The position numbers and the translations under genes were made by a program. Below the pieces are notes generated by a model. It searched no databases, had not been told where the DNA came from, and saw only the letters and a program-made list of their open reading frames with translations. Shown here in pieces: positions 1 through 8,562 of a DNA stretch of 64,000 bases. Positions within the stretch are counted from its first letter, which is position 1, and the number at the start of each line of letters is the position of its first letter. This DNA is from Leeia oryzae DSM 17879 (GTDB lineage Bacteria > Pseudomonadota > Gammaproteobacteria > Burkholderiales > Leeiaceae): contig NZ_AQXU01000021.1 in assembly GCF_000376945.1 (NCBI RefSeq), positions 62,001 through 126,000 of the forward strand. Reading direction: 5' to 3'.

Positions 1-350
1 CGGATAGCCCGATTGCTTAGAAAAGAAAATGCGTTCTTTTGTTTTCGGATTTCATGCTCATGCAACACCACGTTGTCATGCCCAAAGTAATTGAACTTTA
101 GTTTTTCGACAGCGGGGATGACTTTTTCACTGTAGTGCCGCTTGTGAAATACACATAATGCCAATACGAACACAGGGTAGTCCGCATCAATACTAGCTAG
201 GGAGTGGTCTCCACTCTCGTCGACATACACAATAAAATCGCTAAATCGACGAGCTTCTTCACTTGGGACTGAAGTCGAACCTACCGCATCAATCGGCATT
301 TCATCTTCTACGGTTTCGAATAAAGAATATTGCATGCCGAATGCACTCAT
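1..350 (-). CDS. DUF3800 domain protein, N-terminal part (gene runs off the window)
   Basis: This is the first ~116 codons of a minus-strand gene whose ATG is at 348-350. After a variable N-terminus of about 40 residues comes the hallmark IVYVDESGDHSL at the start of DUF3800, a family with an RNase H-like fold and an acidic DES(G) motif, common in defence islands. Function is unproven for the family; nuclease activity is an inference from the fold. It lies downstream of the hsdM-hsdS-DUF4917-DUF2971 run in the same direction and is probably part of that cargo. An hsdR gene might follow outside the window. Confidence 0.75.
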   Translation of the reverse strand, partial: MSAFGMQYSLFETVEDEMPIDAVGSTSVPSEEARRFSDFIVYVDESGDHSLASIDADYPVFVLALCVFHKRHYSEKVIPAVEKLKFNYFGHDNVVLHEHEIRKQKNAFSFLSNRAI

Positions 351-562
351 GCTGACACCCCTTGTGCAATCGACTCCTGAAGATTCGATAGTCCAGGCAC
401 GATTGAACCATGCAGAGCAAGTTCTGGGCTGTGCAAGCAGGGGGCTGCCAAACTTCTTTTTGCATTTGTTTGAAGTATTGTCATGATGACGTTGAGTATG
501 ATTTCTGTATTTTTACGATTGCGATTAAGTAAATAAGTGTATGATTTATATAGTTTTACCAT
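347..562 (-). CDS. Possible small ORF overlapping the DUF3800 start
   Basis: This is a 71-codon minus-strand frame whose stop overlaps the DUF3800 start codon as ATGA, the arrangement expected for translational coupling. The peptide has no recognisable domain. Its first 25 residues are basic and tyrosine/asparagine-rich, and it could be a chance frame in the 288-bp gap between the DUF2971 and DUF3800 genes. Only the ATGA junction supports it. Confidence 0.22.
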   Translation of the reverse strand: MVKLYKSYTYLLNRNRKNTEIILNVIMTILQTNAKRSLAAPCLHSPELALHGSIVPGLSNLQESIAQGVSA

Positions 563-638
563 CTATTAAAGCTACGATTCGGTTTTGTGTTTAAGCACTC
601 TTTTTTCAGAAATTACTGATAATGAGCGTATGAGCCTA

Positions 639-1478
639 CTAAGCCCACTCTTCATCACTTTTTCTTATCAACCGCCCTGATTCATCTGTTTTCATCTCCG
701 AACTTGATATGCCCAGTTTGGCTGCGGTTGAATATAAATAGGTTTTCCACGGTTCTGGCATCGCATACCCTGCAATCAGTCCTGTCAGCTTGATGTACTC
801 ATCTGAGACATTCATGGCGTTACCTTTTCCCTTCAAGAAGACTAGCCGATATTCGTTCTCATACGCCCAGTCAGCATGTTTTGTGGCCATCACGCGTGGT
901 AGGAACTGATGAGGGGTGAACATTGCCTCAGAAATACAATAATGCGGAATAGCCGAGCTGTATTGAACAGGGGTAAACAGTATGTCTGGAACTGCTATGG
1001 TAGTATCTAGCTCATATTCAAGACAGTATCCTTGTCCTTGTGTGGCATAGTGCGCCCACATAAGTCGGTTAGAGAGTTGGCGAGTTAAACAAGTAACACC
1101 AAATTGCGAAATCCTTTGTTTGATGGCTGCCTGGATAATTTCATCCCTGTCTTGGGATTCTTCGTCGAGTTGTAACTCGGGGCGAGCGTTTACCCATTTA
1201 CCAAAAACCTTTAGTAGCCCATCATCAATTAATGGAGCTGCTTTAAATATTTCTGGTTGGGATAGAAAACCTGCCAATGCATTTCTCAATGCTGGTGATA
1301 GTGCAGGCTCTTTCTCCCATCCTATCCATTCATCAGGTAATCGATTTGTTATAGAAGGCTTTGTATCAAACGGGTCATTAAACTTTGAAGGGTCAGACGC
1401 CCATATCTCATTGACAGTGAGGCTAGCTAAGCGGTTGTCTTCAGTTGTAGGGAGTGGTTGAAAGCGATATAGCTTCAT
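639..1478 (-). CDS. DUF2971 domain protein
   Basis: The protein is 279 aa if translation starts at the ATG at 1476-1478, which overlaps the stop of the upstream gene as ATGA; an in-frame start 11 codons earlier would lie inside that gene. The N-terminus (MKLYRFQPL, then WASDPSKFNDPFD) and the central LMWAHYATQGQGYCLEYE are the conserved blocks of DUF2971, a family common near restriction and abortive-infection genes but with no established activity. The tight coupling to the SIR2-like gene and hsdS suggests co-expression. A role in defence is inferred from context only. Confidence 0.75.
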   Translation of the reverse strand: MKLYRFQPLPTTEDNRLASLTVNEIWASDPSKFNDPFDTKPSITNRLPDEWIGWEKEPALSPALRNALAGFLSQPEIFKAAPLIDDGLLKVFGKWVNARPELQLDEESQDRDEIIQAAIKQRISQFGVTCLTRQLSNRLMWAHYATQGQGYCLEYELDTTIAVPDILFTPVQYSSAIPHYCISEAMFTPHQFLPRVMATKHADWAYENEYRLVFLKGKGNAMNVSDEYIKLTGLIAGYAMPEPWKTYLYSTAAKLGISSSEMKTDESGRLIRKSDEEWA

Positions 1479-2476
1479 GCTGCTTCCTCCTGCGCTGCGT
1501 GAATCCAGCAACCAGGGCTTTCGGCATCAAAAAATACAGGCTCAGGCATTTGTAACCTAGTCAGTTTCGCTCGTATTCTTTTGGCATCATCTTCGTTATT
1601 TTGATAAATAGACACAGCAATTCTGCGTAGCCTTGCATGTTTGAGCTGGTCAAGAATATGTTGGTCATGGTCTGACATGCTCCAGCCATAGATGACTAGT
1701 GTGGGTTCAACATTGGGGATTACCTCTCTAAAGACTCGAGAGAGGTAGTTTGAGCTATTTATGGAGCGACGCTTATCCATGGATGTTCCTTCACATACAA
1801 ACAAAGGAACTACATTCTCGCTTTCCCATGCTTCAAGAATACGCGCCAGTAAACTATCCTCATCCGCAGATAGCTTTAGTTCAGTTTGATTGGCCTGTCG
1901 AGCGGTTATTAAATTACCATGTGGATAAAAAACCAGCGTCGCATCATCTGCCCGATAGGGTTTTCGAAGCTTTTTCCAATCCTCAATAAAATCTCCACGC
2001 AGAAATCCATCCTTAAACCATTGCCCCAATGAATGGTTGCCTGCCAACATAGACCAATACACAACTAGGTCGTAGTTTAACGACAACACTGTCCTGAAAT
2101 CTTTCATAAAAGAATAGATAGGTTCAAAGTGATGAAGGGCATCATTATGCGAGATGTGGATATTACGCACAGTGGTTATCAACGCAGCTCGTACTTCTCG
2201 ATAGGCATGCTCCACTGCACCAGGCTCAACCTGTAAAGCTTGGTTGACTAGCGTCGCTTGCCATAAGCGGCGGAGCACTAACTCAAAATCATCTGTGCCG
2301 AATGCCTCAAAAATTCCATCAACAGATGGCGATAATGCCTTGGATTCAGTAGCGGCTTCACGAAGCGAGGGGTAACCAAATTTTGGATGCACCGCTATGC
2401 TGGCACCATTTCCTAGTATCAGTGCACCATTTTGATAGTCACTTTTGATTTCCTCCCATTGAAGAATGTCAGGCAC
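1475..2476 (-). CDS. DUF4917 (SIR2-like) protein
   Basis: A 333-aa protein with a GTG start inside the last codons of hsdS (8-bp overlap). The N-terminal ALILGNGASIAVHPKF and the central VLSLNYDLVVYW, followed by IYGWSMSDHDQHIL, match the DUF4917/SIR2-like family, which has a Rossmann-type nucleotide-binding fold. SIR2-like domains in phage defence often hydrolyse NAD+, but the key residues of this subfamily are not certain, so NADase activity is only a possibility. It is placed between hsdS and DUF2971 with overlaps on both sides, so it belongs to the restriction operon. Confidence 0.75.
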   Translation of the reverse strand: MPDILQWEEIKSDYQNGALILGNGASIAVHPKFGYPSLREAATESKALSPSVDGIFEAFGTDDFELVLRRLWQATLVNQALQVEPGAVEHAYREVRAALITTVRNIHISHNDALHHFEPIYSFMKDFRTVLSLNYDLVVYWSMLAGNHSLGQWFKDGFLRGDFIEDWKKLRKPYRADDATLVFYPHGNLITARQANQTELKLSADEDSLLARILEAWESENVVPLFVCEGTSMDKRRSINSSNYLSRVFREVIPNVEPTLVIYGWSMSDHDQHILDQLKHARLRRIAVSIYQNNEDDAKRIRAKLTRLQMPEPVFFDAESPGCWIHAAQEEAA

Positions 2477-3770
2477 TGATATGCTCCGATAGTTCGGGCA
2501 GACGAAGTTGGCCGGAAATTAGGCGGGGGAGTAGTGTGTCACGCAGGGTGGCGAGGGTTTGGGCTTGCGTTCGATTGGCAATAATCTTTTCATAGAGAGG
2601 CCGACACAAATCCTCATACGCTTCCAGCACAGGGAATGTTGGGCAGATAAGCTGAATTTGCTTCAGGTGCATTGGCCCAAAATTCTTTTGTACGCTTCCA
2701 GATGCCATAGACTCAAGCTTGTAAAGGAATTCTCCACCGTTCAGATATTGGTAAAGAAACGAGAACACTGTTCGTCCTGTCACGGGCCGGAAGCGAATGA
2801 CCGATGTGTTCAACATCAAAGGAAGGTGCTCCTCCCGTACAATCGCAGACCGGCCAAGCGTTCCTGATGTGGATACAACCACATCCCATGGAGCCAAGTG
2901 AAAGTGAGCGTATTTCCCGTTGGCTTCTTCATTAGAAATTCGGTTAGCCGTTTCAATCGTCAAGTCACCGTCTTGGATGCATCTAATATTGATGAATCGA
3001 GTGCCTTCATCAGAGTTTGTGTACTGCCAGTTTCGTATTCCTGGCCCTTCTTTGAAATCCATCACATCACTCAACGGCTCCATACTCCACCCGCCCGGCA
3101 CTGGCCCCTGGGGAGTGTCGGAGAATGTAGACGGGAACAGGGCGGCGGTGGCTTCGTCCATGCCTTCGGGGGCGCGGCCTTCCATTTTGGCGCGGACGGG
3201 GTCGAAATCGACAAACCAGGATTTGAACAGGGCTTGGGCGATGGCTTCCAGGGTGGCATTGGTTTCGCGCAGGAGGGTGATGCGGTCGTCGAGGGAGCCA
3301 ATTAATTCTGCTACTTCTGCTTCTTGCAATTCACCAAGTCGTGGAATTTGAAGTGCATTTATGCACTTCAAACTTAAAGTTTTTTGAGTGCTGCCAACAG
3401 CACTTCCATCAATTTGATAGCGAAGTTGGGCTGAATTTAATGCTGCATACAAGTATCTAGCATTGATTGAGTGCGGAATAATTGCTGCTGTATTTTGCCC
3501 AAGGCAAAATACAGTGTTGATGACACGAGCAGTGATTCCATATGTTCCAACGCGAGTGATAATAATATCACCCTGCTTAGGAGTATAGCGGCGTGAGAAC
3601 TCATTAAAGGTGTGTTCGTCAACTTTCAAGCACCCCTGAAGTTGGAGCTCGCCGTACTTGACATCAGTGACGCGAACCATGGGATAACCTTGGTCAGTGT
3701 AACTAGGGGTCTTATGCAACGAATCAACTACATCAGCGATATCAGCAAGCACTGATTGTTCAGAACTCAT
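2469..3770 (-). CDS. hsdS: Type I restriction-modification specificity subunit HsdS
   Basis: A 433-aa protein with the two-repeat layout of HsdS. The first target-recognition domain spans about residues 1-150 and is followed by a conserved helix ([18 protein letters not shown]). The second recognition domain spans about 225-385 and is followed by a second helix containing [20 protein letters not shown]. The [16 protein letters not shown] segment between them is characteristic. It sets the DNA sequence recognised by the HsdM methyltransferase and HsdR. Its start overlaps the end of hsdM by 11 bp. The recognition sequence cannot be predicted from the residues. Confidence 0.93.
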   Translation of the reverse strand: MSSEQSVLADIADVVDSLHKTPSYTDQGYPMVRVTDVKYGELQLQGCLKVDEHTFNEFSRRYTPKQGDIIITRVGTYGITARVINTVFCLGQNTAAIIPHSINARYLYAALNSAQLRYQIDGSAVGSTQKTLSLKCINALQIPRLGELQEAEVAELIGSLDDRITLLRETNATLEAIAQALFKSWFVDFDPVRAKMEGRAPEGMDEATAALFPSTFSDTPQGPVPGGWSMEPLSDVMDFKEGPGIRNWQYTNSDEGTRFINIRCIQDGDLTIETANRISNEEANGKYAHFHLAPWDVVVSTSGTLGRSAIVREEHLPLMLNTSVIRFRPVTGRTVFSFLYQYLNGGEFLYKLESMASGSVQKNFGPMHLKQIQLICPTFPVLEAYEDLCRPLYEKIIANRTQAQTLATLRDTLLPRLISGQLRLPELSEHISA

Positions 3771-5343
3771 ACCCCAGCCCCCCCAACTTCTGGCGAATCA
3801 GTGCATCGAGTTCCGCACCCTTGGCCATCTGCTCGCCCAGCTTTTCGGTAAGCGTCTGCATCTTGTCGGCAAAGGCTTCGTCGTCGTCTTCGACTTCTTC
3901 GGCGCCAACGTAACGGCCCGGTGTTAGCACGTGGCCATGCTGGGCAATCTCTGCCAGCGTGACGCTGCGGCAAAAACCGGGGATGTCGGTGTAAGTGCTG
4001 ACCCCCTCGCTGCCTTCCTCTTGGTTGGCCGCCACCGGTTCGCCACGCCAGGCGGCGACGGTTTGGGCGATGCGTTCGATGGTGTCGTCGGTCAGTTCGG
4101 CCTGTACGCGGCTAATCATGCTGCCTTGTTTACGGGCGTCGATGAACAGCACTTCGCCTTTACGGGTGGTTTTCTGTTTGGCAAGGAACCACAGGCAGGC
4201 GGGAATCTGGGTGTTGAAGAATAACTGGCCGGGTAGCGCAATCATCACTTCCACCATGTCGGCATCGACCATGGCGGCGCGGATAGTACCTTCGTTGTTC
4301 TGGCTACTGCTCATGCTGCCGTTGGCTAGCACGATACCGGCGCGGCCATTCGGACGCAGGTGGTAGAGCATGTGTTGAAGCCACGCGTAGTTGGCATTGC
4401 CTTGTGGCGGGGTGCCATACACCCAACGCGGGTCTCCTTCCAGACTACCGTGCCACCAGTCGCTAATATTGAACGGTGGGTTGGCGAGGACAAAGTCGGC
4501 CCGCAGGTCTGGGTGCTGGTTGCGAGTGAAGGTGTCGCCCGGTTCGCGGCCGAGGTTATAGTCGATGCCGCGAATGGCCAGGTTCATGGCGGCCAGTCGC
4601 CAAGTGGTCGGGTTGGATTCCTGACCATAAATGGACACATCGCCAAGCTTGCCGCCATGGGATTCGATGAACTTCTCGCTTTGTACAAACATACCGCCCG
4701 AACCGCAGCAGGGGTCGTACACTTTGCCATGGTGCGGGGCGAGCACGGCTACCAAGGTCTTAACGATAGAGGCGGGCGTATAGAACTGGCCGCCCTTTTT
4801 GCCTTCGGCGCTGGCAAACTGGCCGAGGAAATACTCGTATACTTGGCCGAGTACATCACGCGCCTGGCTGGCTTCTTCACCAAAACCGATGGTGGAAATC
4901 ATGTCCACCAATTCACCCAGTTTGCCATCCGGTAACTGAGCGCGGGCATAGCGTTTGTCCAGAATGCCTTTTAGCTTCGGGTTTTCGCCCTCGATGCCAG
5001 ACAGGGCATCGTCAATTCGTTTGCCGATGTCGGTTTGCTTGGCGGCAGCGCGCAGATTTTCCCAGCGCGCACTTTCTGGCACCCAGAAGACATTCACTTC
5101 TTTGTAATAGTCTCGGTCTTCCAGCTCTTCCGCCAGCATCTCGTTATCGCACTCGTGCAAGAAGTAGTCGTCGGCTTCATCGGCAAAGCGCTTTTTTAGC
5201 TCGGTCTGGCGGGCGGCGAAGGTGTCAGAGATATATTTGAGGAAGATAAGCCCTAGTACCAGGTGCTTGTATTCGGCGGCGTCCATATTGGCGCGTAATT
5301 TATCGGCTGTCGCCCAGAGTGTCTTTTTAATATCATCAAGCAT
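3760..5343 (-). CDS. hsdM: Type I restriction-modification DNA methyltransferase HsdM
   Basis: The protein is 527 aa counted from the ATG at 5341-5343 ([10 protein letters not shown]), the usual N-terminus of this HsdM group; the frame stays open 22 codons further upstream, but that stretch is not family-like. The N-terminal helical domain holds [21 protein letters not shown]-binding motif I is DPCCGSGGM near residues 210-218 and the adenine-methylation motif NPPF lies near 288-291. It methylates adenine in the HsdS-defined site and joins HsdS in the M2S core. It is first in the operon. No hsdR is present in the window. Confidence 0.95.
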   Translation of the reverse strand: MLDDIKKTLWATADKLRANMDAAEYKHLVLGLIFLKYISDTFAARQTELKKRFADEADDYFLHECDNEMLAEELEDRDYYKEVNVFWVPESARWENLRAAAKQTDIGKRIDDALSGIEGENPKLKGILDKRYARAQLPDGKLGELVDMISTIGFGEEASQARDVLGQVYEYFLGQFASAEGKKGGQFYTPASIVKTLVAVLAPHHGKVYDPCCGSGGMFVQSEKFIESHGGKLGDVSIYGQESNPTTWRLAAMNLAIRGIDYNLGREPGDTFTRNQHPDLRADFVLANPPFNISDWWHGSLEGDPRWVYGTPPQGNANYAWLQHMLYHLRPNGRAGIVLANGSMSSSQNNEGTIRAAMVDADMVEVMIALPGQLFFNTQIPACLWFLAKQKTTRKGEVLFIDARKQGSMISRVQAELTDDTIERIAQTVAAWRGEPVAANQEEGSEGVSTYTDIPGFCRSVTLAEIAQHGHVLTPGRYVGAEEVEDDDEAFADKMQTLTEKLGEQMAKGAELDALIRQKLGGLGYEF

Positions 5344-5767
5344 CGGTTTTAAATTTCCATTCCCTTGTTCTGCATCAGTCTGATGCAGAATCCAGCATAT
5401 TGTCATCAAAGATTATAGCCTAAATGTCCTTAGATTGACTGGCAGAGCGAAGCGCGGCCAGTATTGCAAGTAAGGAAGGCGACACATTTCAAACTGCCCC
5501 TGTTAATTTCGCATGCTCAAACATGTATTGAACTTCCGGATGGTATTAACTCGTATTGGAAAAAATTCTCAAAGTTCACTCCAGGTTAGAACATTCTCTT
5601 GTGTTACGGCTATGCGCTCAGAATGAGGCAGCATACATTCTCAATTAAAAATTGCTCTATATATTAAGCATTTAGTCTATTTGTGCTCTATATATTGCGC
5701 ATATTAATTTACAACAGGTACTATCTTCAGGATACTATCCATTCCGTAGTTACTCACAGAGGTCACT
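5344..5767. promoter_or_regulatory. Divergent hsdM-hipB intergenic region with candidate HipB operator repeats
   Basis: This 424-bp gene-free, AT-rich stretch must hold the promoters for hsdM (leftward) and hipBA (rightward). The 12-mer GCTCTATATATT occurs twice at 5654-5665 and 5684-5695, 30 bp apart, and a short inverted repeat GGATACTATCC sits at 5730-5740, about 27 bp before hipB. TATCC/GGATA half-sites are the known HipB target in E. coli, so autoregulation here is plausible. Orientation and spacing differ from the E. coli operator, so this is inference. Confidence 0.4.
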
Positions 5768-6127
5768 ATGTCGGGACTCAATACAACAGCCAATTCAAAG
5801 CAACGCGCATGCTTACCAGCAACTCAAGAAGCCTTAACCTTGCTGGGTATGCTGATTCAAATTGCACGCAAAGAGCGCAAAATGACGGCTGCCGACTTGG
5901 CTGAGCGCACAGGGATATCTCGAAATACCCTACTTCGTGTTGAGCGTGGCGACCCGACAGTATCGATAGGTGTCGTGTTTGAGGCAGCAATGCTGGTTGG
6001 CATTCCACTATTTGACACCGGGCCCGGTAGATTTGCTGGGCCTCTCGCATTGGCTGAAGCAAAACTAGCCGTCCTACCGAAATCAATTCGGCAGTCCAAG
6101 GCAAGAGACATAGATGACGACTTCTAA
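5768..6127 (+). CDS. hipB: HipB-like XRE-family antitoxin/regulator
   Basis: A 119-aa protein. A helix-turn-helix of the XRE type covers about residues 24-80 (LIQIARKERKMTAADLAERT then SRNTLLRVERGDPTVSIGVV). HipB antitoxins bind the hip operator and hold the HipA kinase inactive. The last 14 bp overlap the start of hipA, so the pair is translationally linked with antitoxin first, as expected. The C-terminal tail (QSKARDIDDDF) is acidic and probably flexible. The family assignment is firm; activity on HipA is inferred from the gene pair. Confidence 0.85.
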   Translation: MSGLNTTANSKQRACLPATQEALTLLGMLIQIARKERKMTAADLAERTGISRNTLLRVERGDPTVSIGVVFEAAMLVGIPLFDTGPGRFAGPLALAEAKLAVLPKSIRQSKARDIDDDF

Positions 6128-7436
6128 GTCTCCGGCAAAGGCTTATGTCTGGACTTGGCTACCAGGAGAGGTAGCGCCTGTTGTTGCAGGAGTTATCGAG
6201 CAAACTGGTCCCATAATGCAGTTTATGTATGGGCGGTCTTACCTTTTTCGCAATAATGCAATACCACTTTATGAACCAGAATTGCCACTAAAAACGGGCT
6301 GGCAACCTTTGCAATCTGGGCAGCCGATGCCTGGTTGCATCCGTGATGCCTCGCCAGATACTTGGGGCCGTCGGGTTCAGTTAAATCAGCGGTACAGCCA
6401 TTTCAACCATGCATCACTGAATCAATGTCCGGACTTGTCCGAGCTTGAATATTTACTAGAGTCCGGTTCCGACCGAATCGGGGCTTTGGATTTTCAGGCA
6501 TCGGCAAAGACATATACACCGCGCCAGCAGCAGACAGCCAGCCTCGAAAAGTTACTTCAGGCCGCCGATTATGTATCTAGTGGGGAACCTTTGACGCCAG
6601 AATTAGCTTTGGCGTTACAGCATGCCACGGCTGTTGGTGGGGCCAGACCGAAAGCGTTGTTTGATGCAGATGGGCATAAATATATTGCTAAATTCCCCAC
6701 GGTTACAGACACCTTTAATGTCGTTAAGGCCGAGTATGTAACCATGCGTCTAGCCCAACTAGCTGGTTTATCTGTGGCACCTGTAAAGCTAGTAGAAGTA
6801 ATGAAACAGGATGTGCTGTTAGTTGAAAGACTTGACCGGTATAGGTCAGCGCAGGGTTGGTGTAGAAAATCGATGGTATCAGCCTTAACCCTGATGGGAC
6901 TCAATGAGCAGGATGCTCAGTACAGTAGTTATGAAACGCTTGCCGATAAACTTCGAGCGCGCGGAACAAGCCCTAAAAAAACACTGAAGGAACTCTTCAG
7001 CCGATTAGTTTTTAACATTTTATGCGGGAACACCGATGACCATGCGCGTAACCATGCCGTATTCTGGGATGGAAGCCAGCTTACACTGACGCCGGCATTC
7101 GATATCTGCCCACAACTGAGAGCTGGGCAAGAAGCGAGCCAGGCAATGCGGATTGTTGGTCACTCTAACCGTAGTAAATTAGTCACGGCGATTGCCTTTG
7201 CGAGAACAAAGTGTAATTTGTCAGCAACCACCTCCCGGCAAATTATTCAGCACCAGTTAACTGTTATTGAGGCCCACTGGCGGCAAATTTGTACTGAGGC
7301 CAACCTCTCTGATACGGACCGCATGAAGCTATGGGGTACCACAATTTTGAATCCGTTCGCGTTCACAGACCTCGAGCAAGATGACGACATTGTGCATGCC
7401 GCCTCCCGTATCAGAATAACGGCCAACGGCTGGTAG
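6114..7436 (+). CDS. hipA: HipA-like serine/threonine kinase toxin
   Basis: A 440-aa protein, the full length of the family. The nucleotide-binding loop appears as GGARPKALF near residues 175-183 with KYIAKFP following. The catalytic and metal-binding parts are NTDDHARNHA near 306-315 and AFDICPQ near 328-334, with the aspartates in place, so the enzyme looks intact. HipA phosphorylates an aminoacyl-tRNA synthetase (GltX in E. coli), stops translation and gives persistence. It overlaps hipB by 14 bp and stabilises mobile DNA in many islands. Confidence 0.9.
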   Translation: MTTSKSPAKAYVWTWLPGEVAPVVAGVIEQTGPIMQFMYGRSYLFRNNAIPLYEPELPLKTGWQPLQSGQPMPGCIRDASPDTWGRRVQLNQRYSHFNHASLNQCPDLSELEYLLESGSDRIGALDFQASAKTYTPRQQQTASLEKLLQAADYVSSGEPLTPELALALQHATAVGGARPKALFDADGHKYIAKFPTVTDTFNVVKAEYVTMRLAQLAGLSVAPVKLVEVMKQDVLLVERLDRYRSAQGWCRKSMVSALTLMGLNEQDAQYSSYETLADKLRARGTSPKKTLKELFSRLVFNILCGNTDDHARNHAVFWDGSQLTLTPAFDICPQLRAGQEASQAMRIVGHSNRSKLVTAIAFARTKCNLSATTSRQIIQHQLTVIEAHWRQICTEANLSDTDRMKLWGTTILNPFAFTDLEQDDDIVHAASRIRITANGW

Positions 7437-7514
7437 TTACTTTTAAAGTAATCATCACTTTCTTACCCTGCCTTACATTAGAATACATAATGGCAAGACC
7501 CTTGGTGGTGCGCT

Positions 7515-7634
7515 TTGCGTGCCCTACTTGGACAACCTGACGAAGAAGAAGGATATAGTACCGCCGCAGACCTAGCAGAGCGCTTTGTTGAAGTGCTGGA
7601 TGAGTTGCCAGAGCAATGGGTGGACCGCTCCTGA
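7515..7634 (+). pseudogene. Short coding-like remnant
   Basis: A 39-codon open segment from a TTG to TGA encodes a very protein-like acidic peptide (ending ERFVEVLDELPEQWVDRS). It has no ribosome-binding site and no start better than TTG, and the frame is closed just upstream. It looks like the C-terminal end of a lost gene, but the parent family is not recognised. Confidence 0.25.
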
Positions 7635-7687
7635 CAAAATAGCCATCAAGGGTGTCCGAATTCGGACACTCTGTATCATCACGAAGG

Positions 7688-7906
7688 TCAGGAGCTTTCA
7701 GGGTTTTCGATGTTCGCCATCAATGATTCATTGATGGCCAGCTTCTCGGATATGATTAGTTGCGATTCAGCCTTAAGCGCTGCCGCTTCTTCCGGTTCAA
7801 ACCCCAAGTCAGCGAACACGTTGCCGGAGACAGGAGTGATGTGCGTGGAATGGGTGTTGATTCTCATTTCTTGCACACGACCAGCACAGTCAGTAATAGG
7901 TAGCAT
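7688..7906 (-). CDS. HigA-like antitoxin N-terminal fragment (truncated)
   Basis: A 72-aa minus-strand frame. The ATG at 7904-7906 has a good ribosome-binding site (GAGG, six bases upstream). The stretch ITPVSGNVFADLGFEPEEAA is the conserved start of the short HTH antitoxins of the HigA/XRE type, which normally continue into a helix-turn-helix. Here the frame stops soon after SEKLAINESLMANI, so the DNA-binding domain is missing. No partner toxin is adjacent. It is probably a decayed antitoxin, though a short product could still be made. Confidence 0.5.
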   Translation of the reverse strand: MLPITDCAGRVQEMRINTHSTHITPVSGNVFADLGFEPEEAAALKAESQLIISEKLAINESLMANIENPESS

Positions 7907-8055
7907 ACATCACCTCAAAAACTCAAACCAACTTCACTAGCCAGAAGTGTGGCGTTAAGCATATCAATAATTTAATGACCAATAGGTCATATATATATGA
8001 AATTCAATAGAATTTGTATATTGAAAATTCATTATTCATACTAGCCTAAATCTGG
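7907..8055. other. Left edge of the 1.9-kb gene-free repeat region
   Basis: From 7907 to 9851 no convincing gene is present. The first 150 bp are AT-rich with no repeat that I can define; three repeat families annotated separately follow at 8056-8138, 8433-8509 and 8563-9607. The last part (9608-9851) also shows no gene or repeat. Confidence 0.6.
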
Positions 8056-8138
8056 CGAAAGGTGTCCTTTTTGCAGAGCTAAATGACGAAAGGTGTCCTT
8101 TTTGCATGAGCCAAATGACGAAAGGTGTCCTTTTTGCA
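8056..8138 (+). repeat. Three direct 20-bp iteron-like repeats
   Basis: The 20-mer CGAAAGGTGTCCTTTTTGCA occurs exactly at 8056-8075, 8087-8106 and 8119-8138, a spacing of 31-32 bp, close to three helical turns. The last two copies are also preceded by AAATGA. The same core occurs once inverted at 8343-8356. Helically phased repeats of this size are typical of initiator or repressor binding arrays such as plasmid iterons, but no known replication initiator is adjacent. Confidence 0.75.
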
Positions 8139-8342
8139 GAGACAGGCTATATTGGGTTTTTCAGCTAATAGACTCAACCACAGCTAAACAAACTAATAAA
8201 TAACTATATGAATTTAAACAAAAAATAAAATTTAGCTACGCACTCATCTAGGATAAAAATTGTCACGACACATCATTACGGGCTGTGGCAGCACAGTAAC
8301 GGACATGCTCAAATAAAAGACAAATTTAGGGGTCCTTATGCG

Positions 8343-8356
8343 AAAAGGACACCTTT
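8343..8356 (-). repeat. Inverted copy of the 20-bp iteron core
   Basis: AAAAGGACACCTTT is the reverse complement of the core of the direct repeats at 8056-8138. It lies about 205 bp from the last of them, in opposite orientation, which would allow looping by a common binding protein. Confidence 0.55.
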
Positions 8357-8432
8357 CATTCTTGAAATCCTCTGTAAGCCTTATGTAACAAGGCTTACAG
8401 CCAGATTTGCTATTAAAAAATTTTTTAACTCA

Positions 8433-8509
8433 TCGGTGTCAAAAAATGTATTTAGTTCGACACCGAAGGAGTTTATCGGTGTCAGAAGAAGCTGCAAGTT
8501 TGACACCGA
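8433..8509. repeat. Two tandem inverted-repeat pairs of TCGGTGTC
   Basis: TCGGTGTC at 8433-8440 faces GACACCGA at 8459-8466. The same arrangement recurs exactly 43 bp later at 8476-8483 and 8502-8509. The regular spacing indicates a tandem pair of palindromic binding sites. It could be an operator or an origin element; no ligand can be named. Confidence 0.65.
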
Positions 8510-8562
8510 TAAAAATCGTTAAATGACAAATGGGTTTTTCAATATTTCTAAGACAGTTCTAT

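Noticed and set aside
4360-4935. 191-codon plus-strand ORF inside hsdM
   Set aside because: It is antisense to the SAM-binding half of hsdM and has no family features.
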